Below, in pieces: positions 16,250-25,696 of a stretch of DNA of 64,000 bases (position 1 is its first letter; each line of letters begins with the position of its first letter). This DNA comes from Dysgonomonas hofstadii (lineage in GTDB: Bacteria > Bacteroidota > Bacteroidia > Bacteroidales > Dysgonomonadaceae). The DNA lies in NCBI RefSeq assembly GCF_014196915.1, contig NZ_JACIEP010000018.1:20530-84529 (forward strand), read 5' to 3'. The position numbers and the translations under genes were made by a program. The notes under the pieces were generated by a model. That model was not told the DNA's origin. It saw only the letters and a program-made list of their open reading frames with translations, and did not search any database.

Positions 16250-17860
16250 GTGGCTAATACGAAGTACATATTTGTGACAGGAGGAGTAATATCCTCATTG
16301 GGAAAGGGAATCATTGCGTCTTCACTGGGAAAACTATTACAGGCCAGAGGGTATAAAGTAACAATTCAGAAGCTCGATCCGTATATCAATATCGACCCGG
16401 GTACACTGAATCCGTATGAGCATGGTGAATGCTATGTTACGGTCGACGGGCATGAAGCCGATTTGGATCTTGGGCATTACGAACGTTTTCTGAATCAGCC
16501 TACACATAAGGATAATAATATCACTACCGGACGTATTTATCAGAATGTGATAAGTAAAGAACGTAAAGGCGATTATCTGGGTAAAACCGTTCAGATAGTT
16601 CCTCATATCACCGATGAAATCAAGCGAAACATTAAGATGCTCGGTACAAAATATGACTATGATTTTGTAATAACTGAGATTGGCGGAACAGTCGGCGATA
16701 TAGAGTCACTGCCTTTTATCGAGAGTATACGCCAGTTGCGCTGGGAGCTCGACAAAAATTGCCTGTGTGTGCATCTTACTTATGTGCCATATATAGCTGC
16801 GGCAAGAGAAGTAAAGACTAAGCCTACGCAGCACTCCGTGAAGCAACTTCAATCGGAAGGAGTTCAGCCCGACTTGCTTGTTCTCCGTACCGAACACCAG
16901 TTGGATAAAGATATCCTTCGCAAAGTGGCATTATTCTGTAACGTAGAAGTCGATGCAGTAGTACAATCAGTCGATGTGCCTACTATTTACGAAGTGCCTT
17001 TAAATATGCAGGCTCAGAATATGGATGAGATCGTGCTTCGTAAACTTGGTATGCCTATCGGCGATAAACCGGAAATGAAACCCTGGCGTGAATTTCTTGA
17101 TAAGAAGAAAAATGCCAAAGAGACAGTCCGTATAGGCTTGGTCGGTAAATATGTTGCACTGCCCGATGCTTACAAATCTATCAATGAATCTTTATTGCAG
17201 GCGGCAACATACAACGACAGAACGCTTGATCTTCAATTTATATTATCTGACAAACTGACCGAAGAAAATGCAGAAGCTACACTTGCTTCGTTGGATGGCA
17301 TAGTTATTGCTCCTGGTTTTGGGCAGAGAGGGCTCGAAGGAAAAATTCATGCCCTGAAATATGCTAGAGAGCATGATGTGCCTACTTTTGGGATTTGTCT
17401 GGGTATGCAATGTATGGTAATAGAATTTGCCCGTAATGTATTGGGCTTGGAAGATGCAAATTCGACAGAAATGAACCAGCATACTCCATTCAAGGTGATT
17501 GACCTGATGGAAGAACAAAAGAATGTTACCAATATGGGCGGAACAATGAGGCTTGGCGCGTATAAGTGCGAACTGGAAAAAGGTTCGCTCGTCTATCAGG
17601 CTTATGGTAAGAAGCTGATAGAAGAACGTCACCGCCATCGTTTCGAGTTTAATGGCGATTTCAGGGACGACTATGAAAGTCATGGGATGAAATGTACGGG
17701 TATCAATCCGGAAATGGGTTTGGTTGAAGTTGTGGAGATGCCTGAAAAAAAATGGTATCTCGGAGTACAGTTCCATCCCGAATATAATAGTACGGTTGTT
17801 TCTCCCAACCCTTTATTTATGAGCTTTATTAAAGCAATAGTAGAGAACAAGAAAAAATAA
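16250..17860 (+). CDS. pyrG: CTP synthase
   Basis: A 536-residue enzyme that makes CTP from UTP, ATP and glutamine. The synthetase domain starts KYIFVTGGVISSLGKGI (residues about 5-21) and includes LDPYINIDPGTLNPYEHGE. The C-terminal class I glutamine amidotransferase domain has the nucleophile in GICLGMQCM and the His/Glu pair in VQFHPEYNS. The start codon is GTG, since no ATG lies close enough to the conserved N-terminus. yidC follows after 51 bases, a common Bacteroidales pair. Confidence 0.97.
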   Translation: MANTKYIFVTGGVISSLGKGIIASSLGKLLQARGYKVTIQKLDPYINIDPGTLNPYEHGECYVTVDGHEADLDLGHYERFLNQPTHKDNNITTGRIYQNVISKERKGDYLGKTVQIVPHITDEIKRNIKMLGTKYDYDFVITEIGGTVGDIESLPFIESIRQLRWELDKNCLCVHLTYVPYIAAAREVKTKPTQHSVKQLQSEGVQPDLLVLRTEHQLDKDILRKVALFCNVEVDAVVQSVDVPTIYEVPLNMQAQNMDEIVLRKLGMPIGDKPEMKPWREFLDKKKNAKETVRIGLVGKYVALPDAYKSINESLLQAATYNDRTLDLQFILSDKLTEENAEATLASLDGIVIAPGFGQRGLEGKIHALKYAREHDVPTFGICLGMQCMVIEFARNVLGLEDANSTEMNQHTPFKVIDLMEEQKNVTNMGGTMRLGAYKCELEKGSLVYQAYGKKLIEERHRHRFEFNGDFRDDYESHGMKCTGINPEMGLVEVVEMPEKKWYLGVQFHPEYNSTVVSPNPLFMSFIKAIVENKKK

Positions 17861-17911
17861 TAAATAGGTCTGTGACCTCAAGAAAGGAATTTAACTTTAT
17901 ACAATTTTTAG

Positions 17912-19870
17912 ATGGATAAGAATACGGTTATCGGGTTTATACTTATTGCTGTAGTAATAATAGGCTTTGGTATATTGAATCAACCTTCGGCGGAAGATAT
18001 CGAACGCCAGAAACAGCAACGCATAAAAGACTCGATTGAATACGCTCAAACACTTCAAAAGGAACAGGAGAAACTAACACTTGATACAACACTGGTTTCC
18101 AAAGAGAATAATGTTGTCGATGATTTTTTTGCACAACCTGTTCAAAAACAGGATTCCTCTTCGCAGACAATAGATTCGTTGCAAAATGCTTCAAAACAAC
18201 AGCAGGAACAATTTACCACCCTTGAAAATAATAAGCTGAAACTTGTTTTTTCTACGAAAGGCGGGCGCATGGTAAGCGCTCAGCTAAAAGAGTATATGAG
18301 TTACAATAAAGATGCAAAAGAGAACTCCGATTCTCTTTATCTTTTCAATAACGACGGGGACTTTTCATTGGCTTTGACTAACAGGCAAAATAAGGTTCTG
18401 CATACCAATAACCTTATATTTACTCCGTTAAAATCAGAAAACGACAATTCGCTTATCATGCGTTTCTCATATTCTGATAGCCAGTATGTCGATTTCATTT
18501 ACAAGCTGGCGGATGACGATTATACAATGAAGTTCGATATCAGTATGGTAGGAATGCAACCGCTTCTCGATAGGGAAAAAGCAGATGTGTTTGAAATAAA
18601 CTGGGCACAAAAACTTCGTCGTCAGGAAAAAAGTGTAAAGAATGAGCAACGCTATTCTCATCTTTATTATAAATATGTAGGTGGTGATGTGAAAGAGTTG
18701 AGCGCAGATAAAAACGAGCAGGTGGAAGTAAAAGAGCCTGCCAAATGGATCGCGTTCAAAAACCAGTTCTTTGCCCCGATATTGATTGCCGATGAGAAGA
18801 TCGAAGTCGCTCTTCTTGATTCAAAAGTATTACAGACAACCGAAGATAGTGAATATCTGAAAGCCTTTGACGCTACTCTATTTGTCCCTGCTCAGGTAGA
18901 TATGAATGCAGGAACAATGAGAGCCGGGTTCTCATATTATATGGGGCCGATGTCATTCTCACTGTTGAAGGGGTATGACAAACATATTGACGATGCCAGC
19001 AAACAACTCGATTTAGATAAGCTTGTTCCACTGGGATGGACGCTGTTCCGCTGGATAAACCAATATGTTGTGATTCCAATTTTCAATCTGTTGAAAGATA
19101 CAGGGCTATCGATGGGTATTGTTATTCTGCTACTGACAATAATAGTAAAACTCGTTATCTCTCCATTGACATATAAATCGTTTATGTCATCTGCCAAAAT
19201 GCGGGTATTGCGCCCTCAGGTTGAGGAGCTCAACGCCAAATATCCGAAGCAGGAACAGGCAATGGAAAAACAGCAGGCTACGATGGCACTCTATAATAAG
19301 GTCGGGGTTAATCCGATGAGTGGTTGTTTTCCCCTGCTGCTGCAAATGCCTATACTGATTGCTTTGTTCCAGTTCTTTCCCAATGCGATAGAACTGCGTC
19401 AGCAGAGTTTCCTCTGGGCAAACGACTTGTCTACCTACGATGCTGTAATAAACTGGGGAACTCACATCCCATTGATCGGGTCGCATCTGAGCTTGTTCTG
19501 TATATTGATGACTATAACAAATATCATCTATACAAAATTCAACATGGAAATGACCAATACCGGGCAACAGCAAATGCCGGGTATGAAGTGGATGATGTAC
19601 CTGATGCCGCTGATCTTCCTGTTCGTGTTGAACGATTATCCTTCAGGTCTTACATACTATTATTTCTTATCGCTGCTGATGACTATTCTATTGACTATTG
19701 CGTTCCGCTATATGATCGATGAGAAAAAGGTGCTTGCCAAACTGGAAGCCAATAAAGCGAAGCCGAAAAAGAAATCGGGTTTTATGGCACGCCTCGAAGA
19801 AGCACAGCGTATGCAACAGCAACAGCTGAAAGAAAAGAATAAAACCAATAGTACAAAACGTAAAAGATAA
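17912..19870 (+). CDS. yidC: membrane protein insertase YidC
   Basis: A 652-residue inner-membrane insertase. It has an N-terminal transmembrane anchor (residues about 6-22), a large periplasmic beta-sandwich domain to about residue 350 and a hydrophobic C-terminal core: GLSMGIVILLLTIIVKLVI (about 396-414), NPMSGCFPLLLQMPILIALF (about 470-489) and two more helices. A basic tail (KKKSGFMARLEEAQRMQ..KRKR) probably contacts the ribosome. The family inserts and folds inner-membrane proteins with or without Sec. Confidence 0.96.
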   Translation: MDKNTVIGFILIAVVIIGFGILNQPSAEDIERQKQQRIKDSIEYAQTLQKEQEKLTLDTTLVSKENNVVDDFFAQPVQKQDSSSQTIDSLQNASKQQQEQFTTLENNKLKLVFSTKGGRMVSAQLKEYMSYNKDAKENSDSLYLFNNDGDFSLALTNRQNKVLHTNNLIFTPLKSENDNSLIMRFSYSDSQYVDFIYKLADDDYTMKFDISMVGMQPLLDREKADVFEINWAQKLRRQEKSVKNEQRYSHLYYKYVGGDVKELSADKNEQVEVKEPAKWIAFKNQFFAPILIADEKIEVALLDSKVLQTTEDSEYLKAFDATLFVPAQVDMNAGTMRAGFSYYMGPMSFSLLKGYDKHIDDASKQLDLDKLVPLGWTLFRWINQYVVIPIFNLLKDTGLSMGIVILLLTIIVKLVISPLTYKSFMSSAKMRVLRPQVEELNAKYPKQEQAMEKQQATMALYNKVGVNPMSGCFPLLLQMPILIALFQFFPNAIELRQQSFLWANDLSTYDAVINWGTHIPLIGSHLSLFCILMTITNIIYTKFNMEMTNTGQQQMPGMKWMMYLMPLIFLFVLNDYPSGLTYYYFLSLLMTILLTIAFRYMIDEKKVLAKLEANKAKPKKKSGFMARLEEAQRMQQQQLKEKNKTNSTKRKR

Positions 19871-19903
19871 AACCTCTATTACCTTACCAAATCTCTTTCT
19901 GTG

Positions 19904-20461
19904 ATGAAAACATTATATGTAAAAGACAGAGAAGAATGGCGTAAATGGCTGGAAGTTAGTTTTCAGACAGAGAAGGAAATCTGGCTTATCTATCCAAAAA
20001 AATCTTCAGGAAAAGAGGTTATATTATACAACGATGCCGTAGAAGAAGCACTGTGCTTCGGATGGATCGACAGTACACTGAAAACGCTGGATGAATACCA
20101 TACCATCCAGCGTTATTCTGTTCGTAACCCAAAGAGTACCTATTCCCAACTGAATAAAGAAAGGATCATCTGGCTGCATAAGAATAATATGATCCATTCG
20201 ACCGTTGTTGATTCCATACGCTTTATTCTGGAAGAAGAATATATTATTCCCGGCTACATTATCGAAGAAATAAAAAAAGATGAACTGGCATGGAAGAATT
20301 TTTCCTCTTTCTCTGATTCTTATAAACGTATAAGGATCGCCTATATCGATATGGCCCGCGATTATCCCGATCATTTTCAGAAACGCCTGAATCATTTTAT
20401 CGAAAAAACAAGGGCTAATAAGCTTATTAAAGGCTATGGAGGTACAGATAAATACTATTGA
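19904..20461 (+). CDS. YdeI/OmpD-associated family protein
   Basis: A 185-residue cytosolic protein with the family signature EALCFGWIDSTLK (about residues 46-58) and IQRYSVRNPKSTYSQLNKERI (about 66-86, quoted here as its core YSVRNPKSTYSQLNKERI). The family is linked to resistance to some antimicrobial peptides in other bacteria, but the mechanism is not known. The ATG at 19904 is preferred over the GTG three bases before it. The stop is 3 bases before the next gene. Confidence 0.82.
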   Translation: MKTLYVKDREEWRKWLEVSFQTEKEIWLIYPKKSSGKEVILYNDAVEEALCFGWIDSTLKTLDEYHTIQRYSVRNPKSTYSQLNKERIIWLHKNNMIHSTVVDSIRFILEEEYIIPGYIIEEIKKDELAWKNFSSFSDSYKRIRIAYIDMARDYPDHFQKRLNHFIEKTRANKLIKGYGGTDKYY

Positions 20462-20464
20462 AAA

Positions 20465-21334
20465 ATGAAAATCTGCTATCTGATACTGGCTCATAACAAT
20501 TTCCTGCATCTCGACAGGCTGATCGACGCGCTTGATGACGCAGACAGCACTTTCTATATCCATGTAGATAAGAAATCGGGTGATGCTTACAATCCTTCAA
20601 AAGATAATGTCAGAATAATTCCCGAACATATCGATATAAACTGGGGAGGTTTCACTATGGTTGAGGCTACTCTCGCTTTGATGCGTAATGCGGTGAGCGG
20701 TAGTCCTCTGGCCGATTATTTTATACTTATCAGTGGTGTTGATTACCCTGTCCGGTCAAAAACGTTTTTACTTGATCAGCTGAATCAGCGAAAAGAGTAT
20801 ATTGATATCGCTCCCGTCCCGGTTCCTTATAAACCCTTAGAGCGTTATCTATACTATTTTTTCGACTTTAAGAGACGCGATGCCCGGCTTTACAATCCGC
20901 TTTTGCTGGCGGAGGTATTATTGAAGAAACTGAACATAAAACGTAATCCTCCTTTTAAAATATATGCAGGTACACAATGGTTTGCCCTGACAAATAATTG
21001 TGTGAAGTATATTCTGAAAACAGTGGAAGAAGATAGGCGATATGTAAGCTTCTTTAAATATACCTTAATTCCGGATGAAGCATTCTTTCAAACGATCATA
21101 GGTAATTCTCCATTTTCAGACAATACGGCCGCCAGTCTGACATATACTGACTGGGAGGTGCCTGTTCCTCCTGCGACGATGACAGACAATCATATTGAAT
21201 TTCTGAAAACACATATTGAATTTGACGACGAGTACGGACAACGTTTCCCTTACTTTGCCCGCAAGTTTGATGGTAATAGCAGGGAACTATTGGATAAAAT
21301 CCAAGAAGAATTATGGAAAGATATAAAGAATTAA
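20465..21334 (+). CDS. GT14-type beta-1,6-N-acetylglucosaminyltransferase-like protein
   Basis: A 289-residue cytosolic glycosyltransferase of the core-2/I-branching family (GT14). Visible features: MKICYLILAHNNFLHLDRLI, YIHVDKK, NWGGFTMVEATLALM (about residues 59-73), FILISGVDYPVRS and GTQWFALTNNCVKYI. Bacterial members transfer sugars in capsule, LPS or glycoprotein glycan synthesis. No other polysaccharide genes are adjacent, so its acceptor is unknown. Confidence 0.87.
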   Translation: MKICYLILAHNNFLHLDRLIDALDDADSTFYIHVDKKSGDAYNPSKDNVRIIPEHIDINWGGFTMVEATLALMRNAVSGSPLADYFILISGVDYPVRSKTFLLDQLNQRKEYIDIAPVPVPYKPLERYLYYFFDFKRRDARLYNPLLLAEVLLKKLNIKRNPPFKIYAGTQWFALTNNCVKYILKTVEEDRRYVSFFKYTLIPDEAFFQTIIGNSPFSDNTAASLTYTDWEVPVPPATMTDNHIEFLKTHIEFDDEYGQRFPYFARKFDGNSRELLDKIQEELWKDIKN

Positions 21335-21400
21335 AAAAGATATAATTATATTTAGCCTTTGATTTTTTTTAGCAAACCCAGCCCTCATTTTATCTATGAA

Positions 21401-22942
21401 ATGAAAACACACACAGCCTTATCAGCGTCATCATTCGCCCTTGGACTACTGGCATGTAACCTTGGGACTATTCACGGTCAGAATACACAGCCGAACGTTA
21501 TACTCATCCTTGCCGATGATATGGGAATCGGAGACATCAGAGGACTCAATCCCGACTCGCAGATAGATACCCCAAATCTCGACGAAATGTGTGCTCATGG
21601 TATATCTTTCAACGATGCGCATTCTTCATCAGCCTTATCCACGCCTTCGCGCTATTCTATTCTCACAGGACGCTATAACTGGCGGACAACTAAAAAAGGT
21701 GGTGTTTTGGGTGCTACTTCACCCGCGATGATCACTCCCGGCCGCAAAACTATTGCCGATATGTTCAAATCAAAAGGTTATACGACAGCAGCTATCGGCA
21801 AATGGCATCTTGGACAGGACTGGGCTTACAAAAGTAATAAAGAAAACGTCGATAATATCGATTTTACAAAACCGATTACTAATGGTCCCACCGACAGAGG
21901 ATTCGATTATTTTTATGGTATAGTCTCTCCAACGGGAGCACCTCACCTATATATAGAAAACAATATGGTGGAAAAACAACCGAATACGACTTTCGAAGAC
22001 TCGGGCACAGGATTATATAAAATCAAAGGCGGTATCGGGCATAGCGACTGGAGTGCAGAAAGTATGCAACCACATTTTGCAGATAAGATGCTCAACTATC
22101 TGGAAAACGGCAAAAATTCGGAACAGCCATTTTTTCTTTATATGGCTTTGACGGCACCGCACATACCATTATTACCGAGCCCCGAATTTAAAGGTAAATC
22201 TTCAATCGGCGATTACGGCGATCTTGTGATGATGATAGATGATATCGTAGGACGGCTTAACCAAAAACTGAAAGACATAGGCAAATATGAGAATACCATC
22301 GTGATGTTTGCTGCAGACAACGGTTGTGCAGGATATATCCATGTGGATAATATGAATAAAAATGGCCATTATCCCAGCTATATATACCGGGGATATAAGT
22401 CGCATGCCTGGGAAGGAGGACATCGTATTCCTTTCATATTATCGTGGGGTGACAAATATGACCATGTAAAAGAAAATTCACTTGTGTCGCTTACAGATTT
22501 ATATGCTACTTTTGCCGATATGTTGGGCTATAAAAGTGGTGATGCCGAGGCAGAAGACAGCTATAGCTTCTGGCCTGTACTTGCGGGAAAAGGTACGACA
22601 TCCCGTTCTGATCTTATTGCTACTTCCGGAGGCGGTTATTTCACCTATCGGACTCCGGAGTATAAGCTGATATTTAATGCGGGCAACGGCTCCGACCAGC
22701 AATATAAAATGAATGGTCATCCTCCTTTGCAGCTCTATGATATGTCGAACGATCCGGAGGAAAAGGTGAACTGTATAAATAACCCTGAATATGACGGTCA
22801 GGTTAAGGAAATGGTTGCTCAAGTAAAAAAATATATAGAAGATGGCAGATCGACACCCGGTCCGAAATCCTCTAACGATGGCGGCAATTTATGGAAGCAG
22901 ATAAAGGATATAATGGATGGCACTTATGCTGGTAAGCCTTAG
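21401..22942 (+). CDS. exported arylsulfatase family enzyme, serine type
   Basis: A 513-residue sulfatase with an N-terminal signal sequence; the LLAC at residues 16-19 may be a lipobox. NVILILADDMGIGD (about 32-45) supplies the metal-binding Asp pair. Ser80 in SALSTPSRYSILTGRY is the residue oxidised to formylglycine, so maturation needs an anaerobic sulfatase-maturating enzyme (anSME), not seen in this window. AAIGKWHLGQ and DNGCAGY are further conserved parts. The target is probably a sulfated glycan such as mucin or algal polymer. The ATG at 21401 is chosen over a TTG at 21359 because it starts directly at the signal peptide. Confidence 0.9.
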   Translation: MKTHTALSASSFALGLLACNLGTIHGQNTQPNVILILADDMGIGDIRGLNPDSQIDTPNLDEMCAHGISFNDAHSSSALSTPSRYSILTGRYNWRTTKKGGVLGATSPAMITPGRKTIADMFKSKGYTTAAIGKWHLGQDWAYKSNKENVDNIDFTKPITNGPTDRGFDYFYGIVSPTGAPHLYIENNMVEKQPNTTFEDSGTGLYKIKGGIGHSDWSAESMQPHFADKMLNYLENGKNSEQPFFLYMALTAPHIPLLPSPEFKGKSSIGDYGDLVMMIDDIVGRLNQKLKDIGKYENTIVMFAADNGCAGYIHVDNMNKNGHYPSYIYRGYKSHAWEGGHRIPFILSWGDKYDHVKENSLVSLTDLYATFADMLGYKSGDAEAEDSYSFWPVLAGKGTTSRSDLIATSGGGYFTYRTPEYKLIFNAGNGSDQQYKMNGHPPLQLYDMSNDPEEKVNCINNPEYDGQVKEMVAQVKKYIEDGRSTPGPKSSNDGGNLWKQIKDIMDGTYAGKP

Positions 22943-23003
22943 GTGCTTGATTATTAGGTGATTTTTAACAGCGCTTTTACTTGCAATTTCTATTTATATT
23001 GCC

Positions 23004-23375
23004 TTATTTTTGTAGGCTGGGTAGCAATTCTGTAATATAGCTTCGTGAAATATCACCGGGCTTCAATACTTCATCATTCCAGATAACGAGGTCTATATCT
23101 ATTTTTACAATTCCTTTTACCTTATCCTCTTCTTTTCTGCCAATCTTCTTCTCGATCTCCTTTAATGATAAGGCGATTTTTTCCTTTTCTTTATTTGTGT
23201 AGATAACGGCGAGTTGATTAAGAAAATCATTTTTATATGTTATGCCGTAAGGAGAGGTAATCGAAGTTTCCGAATAATTAATTTCTTCAAATAGATCATT
23301 CAGCATCTGATGACAAAGGGCCAGATTAGCCTCTCTGTCTTCATTTGTTCCTATACTTAATAGTGCCTTGTTCAT
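23004..23375 (-). CDS. folK: FolK-like hydroxymethyl-dihydropterin pyrophosphokinase
   Basis: A 123-residue protein, shorter than typical HPPK (about 160), with family motifs LLSIGTNEDREANL (residues 5-18), YKNDFLNQLAVIYT and the acidic VKIDIDLVIWND (about 93-104). HPPK pyrophosphorylates 6-hydroxymethyl-dihydropterin in folate synthesis. The central Arg-rich loop of canonical enzymes is not obvious, so this may be a divergent or second copy. The ATG at 23375 is favoured over 23399 because the -7 element lies between them. Confidence 0.7.
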   Translation of the reverse strand: MNKALLSIGTNEDREANLALCHQMLNDLFEEINYSETSITSPYGITYKNDFLNQLAVIYTNKEKEKIALSLKEIEKKIGRKEEDKVKGIVKIDIDLVIWNDEVLKPGDISRSYITELLPSLQK

Positions 23376-23383
23376 AACAGATG

Positions 23384-23391
23384 CAAATATA
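23384..23391 (-). promoter_or_regulatory. -7 promoter element of the folK-like gene
   Basis: TATATTTG on the minus strand, perfect TAnnTTTG. The predicted transcript start is only a few bases before the ATG at 23375. Confidence 0.5.
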
Positions 23392-23446
23392 CATTCCATT
23401 TCTAAAATATACTTTATCTTTACGTATTCTTTTAAAGTAATTATTG

Positions 23447-24190
23447 ATGAATTTTATAGCTATAATTCCCGCCCGTTACGCATCCACCCGCTTTCCGGGG
23501 AAGCCATTAGCCGATATGGGCGGAAAGCCGATGATCCAACGGGTATATGAACAAGTAAAAAAGGCTGTGGATGAAGTCTGGGTAGCAACCGACGATACCC
23601 GTATTTTCGATGCGGTAGAATCTTTCGGGGGAAAGGCTGTAATGACTTCTCCCTATCATCGTAGCGGGACTGACCGTATTCAGGAAGCATATGCTACAAT
23701 AAATAAACCGTTCGATGTGATCATCAATGTGCAGGGTGACGAGCCGTTCATTCAACCGGAACAAATAGAGGCTTTAAAAAATTGTTTCGATAGTAAAGAT
23801 GTTGAACTTGCGACATTAGTGAAGCCATTCAAAAAAGAAGACGGTTTTGATGTGCTGTTCAATGCCAATTCTCCGAAAGTGGTGATCAACAAGAAGAACG
23901 AAGCTATCTATTTTAGCCGTTCCATTATTCCATATATACGTGACGTGCATCATACCGAATGGCTCGATAAACATACATTTTATAAACATATCGGTATGTA
24001 TGCTTACCGGTCAGATATTTTAAAGGAAATAACACAACTGCCACAATCTATTCTCGAAAAAGCTGAATCGTTGGAACAGCTTCGCTGGATAGAGAATGGA
24101 TATCGCATCCGTGTAGGCTATACTGATTTGGAAACCATTGGTGTAGATACTCCTGAGGATATGGAAAAAGCTTTGAAGTTCTTTCAATAA
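23447..24190 (+). CDS. kdsB: 3-deoxy-manno-octulosonate cytidylyltransferase
   Basis: A 247-residue CMP-Kdo synthetase that activates Kdo for lipopolysaccharide inner-core assembly. Motifs: IPARYASTRFPGKPLADMGG (nucleotide-binding start, about residues 6-25), VWVATDDTRI, VMTSPYHRSGTDRIQEA and VINVQGDEPFI. The ATG at 23447 is chosen over the TTG one codon earlier. It is divergent from the folK-like gene. Confidence 0.96.
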   Translation: MNFIAIIPARYASTRFPGKPLADMGGKPMIQRVYEQVKKAVDEVWVATDDTRIFDAVESFGGKAVMTSPYHRSGTDRIQEAYATINKPFDVIINVQGDEPFIQPEQIEALKNCFDSKDVELATLVKPFKKEDGFDVLFNANSPKVVINKKNEAIYFSRSIIPYIRDVHHTEWLDKHTFYKHIGMYAYRSDILKEITQLPQSILEKAESLEQLRWIENGYRIRVGYTDLETIGVDTPEDMEKALKFFQ

Positions 24191-24193
24191 TGT

Positions 24194-24910
24194 TTAATCG
24201 CTTAAAAATAAAGCCCCTGTTATCCTGTAATATTCATATTCTATTCCTCCGAACAAAGGACTCTTATAACTGAAGCTTGCTCCGGTGTCCATATCAGGAT
24301 CTTCTCTGTATGTATTGTTCAATATGAGTATGTTTCCGAAATCATACGATATATGTATTTGTCGATTGTCATAAAAAACACTTTTAGCCCCTTTCAGTGC
24401 CAGTTGTTTGTCTTTTTTGAGATCAACATTTCTCTCTTTCTTAAAATCTGATAGCCTTATTTTTTTATTTACTTTAAAGTTTTCAGTATTATTTTCTTTA
24501 AATCCATATTGCTCGCAAATTTGCTTTTGTTGTTTGCTTAGCTTGCCGAAATCGAGACCTGTTTTAAATATCCAGTCCCAGTGCTTTGTCAACTTCAGGT
24601 ATTCATCCTCAGTGATTTTTCCTTTGGACTTGTCAGAACCATATTCTATGGTTCCGGGATCGAGAGTCTTTGTCCTGAATTCTATGATCTTGCCATTGCT
24701 GATAACGCACAGGCCGTATTCAATTCTCTGATATGAATGTCCACCGTTATCATTTTTAACAAAACGTGTCCGGCAAAGTATTTCTCCTTTGTCGTTAACC
24801 GAAACTGGATTCATTTCACTGTGCACATAAGAAGGGCCTGTGGCAAATGCGGTAAAGGGATAAAAAGCGAGTAGGAAAAATAGAAAATTTGTGTAGAATA
24901 ATCTTTCCAT
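24194..24910 (-). CDS. exported hypothetical protein
   Basis: A 238-residue protein with a signal peptide (residues 1-24, ending AFATG). The mature part is lysine-rich with predicted mixed strands and no recognised family. It converges on kdsB with only 3 bases between the stops, and no terminator is visible there. Confidence 0.65.
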   Translation of the reverse strand: MERLFYTNFLFFLLAFYPFTAFATGPSYVHSEMNPVSVNDKGEILCRTRFVKNDNGGHSYQRIEYGLCVISNGKIIEFRTKTLDPGTIEYGSDKSKGKITEDEYLKLTKHWDWIFKTGLDFGKLSKQQKQICEQYGFKENNTENFKVNKKIRLSDFKKERNVDLKKDKQLALKGAKSVFYDNRQIHISYDFGNILILNNTYREDPDMDTGASFSYKSPLFGGIEYEYYRITGALFLSD

Positions 24911-24991
24911 AAAGGTCAGGTTTTACTTCCAAAAGTAAAAATAAATAAGATTAGTTCCGGTTTTTTTAAATAATTATCTTTAAATTTTAAT

Positions 24992-25048
24992 TAAACACTT
25001 GTTTAGTCTAATAGTCTTTCTTATTTTTGTATCTTAAACAATCGTTTA
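24992..25048 (+). promoter_or_regulatory. tetR promoter flanked by two matching operators
   Basis: TAAAC-N4-GTTTA occurs at 24992-25005 and again at 25035-25048. Between them is TATTTTTG (25022-25029), a perfect -7 element. CTTG at 24998-25001, 20 bp upstream and inside the first operator, is the likely -33. A weaker half-matching copy follows at 25049-25061. The layout predicts repression by the TetR protein encoded downstream. Confidence 0.7.
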
Positions 25049-25054
25049 GAACAC

Positions 25055-25684
25055 ATGTTTAATAATGAAGAATCGTCGGTAGTTAAAGACCGTATACTCA
25101 ACGAAGCGCAAAAACTTTTTATAAAAAACGGCTTTAAAGGCACAAGTGTCAGGGATATAGCAAAGGCATCGGGGACAAATGTCGCCATGGTAAATTATTA
25201 TTTCAAGTCGAAGTACAGCCTGTTTGAAATTATTTTTGAAGAGGCATTGGACGTATTGACCGGAAGGGTATTTGCTACCATAACATCAGATCTCCCTATC
25301 TATGAACTGATAGAAACATGGATTCATACCTATTATGAAATCCTTTTCGAGTACCCCCAGATAGCCGCATTTATCCTTAATGAAGTGACACTCAATCCGG
25401 AAGGACTGACTCACCGCATTAAAAACCGCAATCCGCTGAATGCTTTCACCAAGATAGAAGAACGAATAGAGGAAGAAGCGAGAAAGGGAACGATCCGCAA
25501 GACTCCGGCTGCCGATTTTCTGCTGAATATTCTATCCCTATGCATGTTTCCGTTCTTGTTTGGTAATCTGGCAATGACACTTATGGAAGTGCCGCGTGAA
25601 ACGTATAATATGTTGATTGCTAATCACGAGAAATATGTAATAGAGTTTGTGATAAATGCGCTGAAACCTTGTGACAATAATTAA
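25055..25684 (+). CDS. TetR/AcrR-family regulator of the activase/dehydratase gene
   Basis: A 209-residue regulator. HTH at about residues 12-58: RILNEAQKLFIKNGFKG, TSVRDIAKASGTNVAMV and NYYFKSKYSLFE. The C-terminal ligand domain is helical and hydrophobic. It is followed after 12 bases by the 1419-residue gene, so both are under the double-operator promoter. The likely ligand is a CoA thioester or fatty acid, by analogy with TetR regulators of acyl-CoA pathways; this is inference. Confidence 0.9.
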   Translation: MFNNEESSVVKDRILNEAQKLFIKNGFKGTSVRDIAKASGTNVAMVNYYFKSKYSLFEIIFEEALDVLTGRVFATITSDLPIYELIETWIHTYYEILFEYPQIAAFILNEVTLNPEGLTHRIKNRNPLNAFTKIEERIEEEARKGTIRKTPAADFLLNILSLCMFPFLFGNLAMTLMEVPRETYNMLIANHEKYVIEFVINALKPCDNN

Positions 25685-25696
25685 AATCCACACTTC

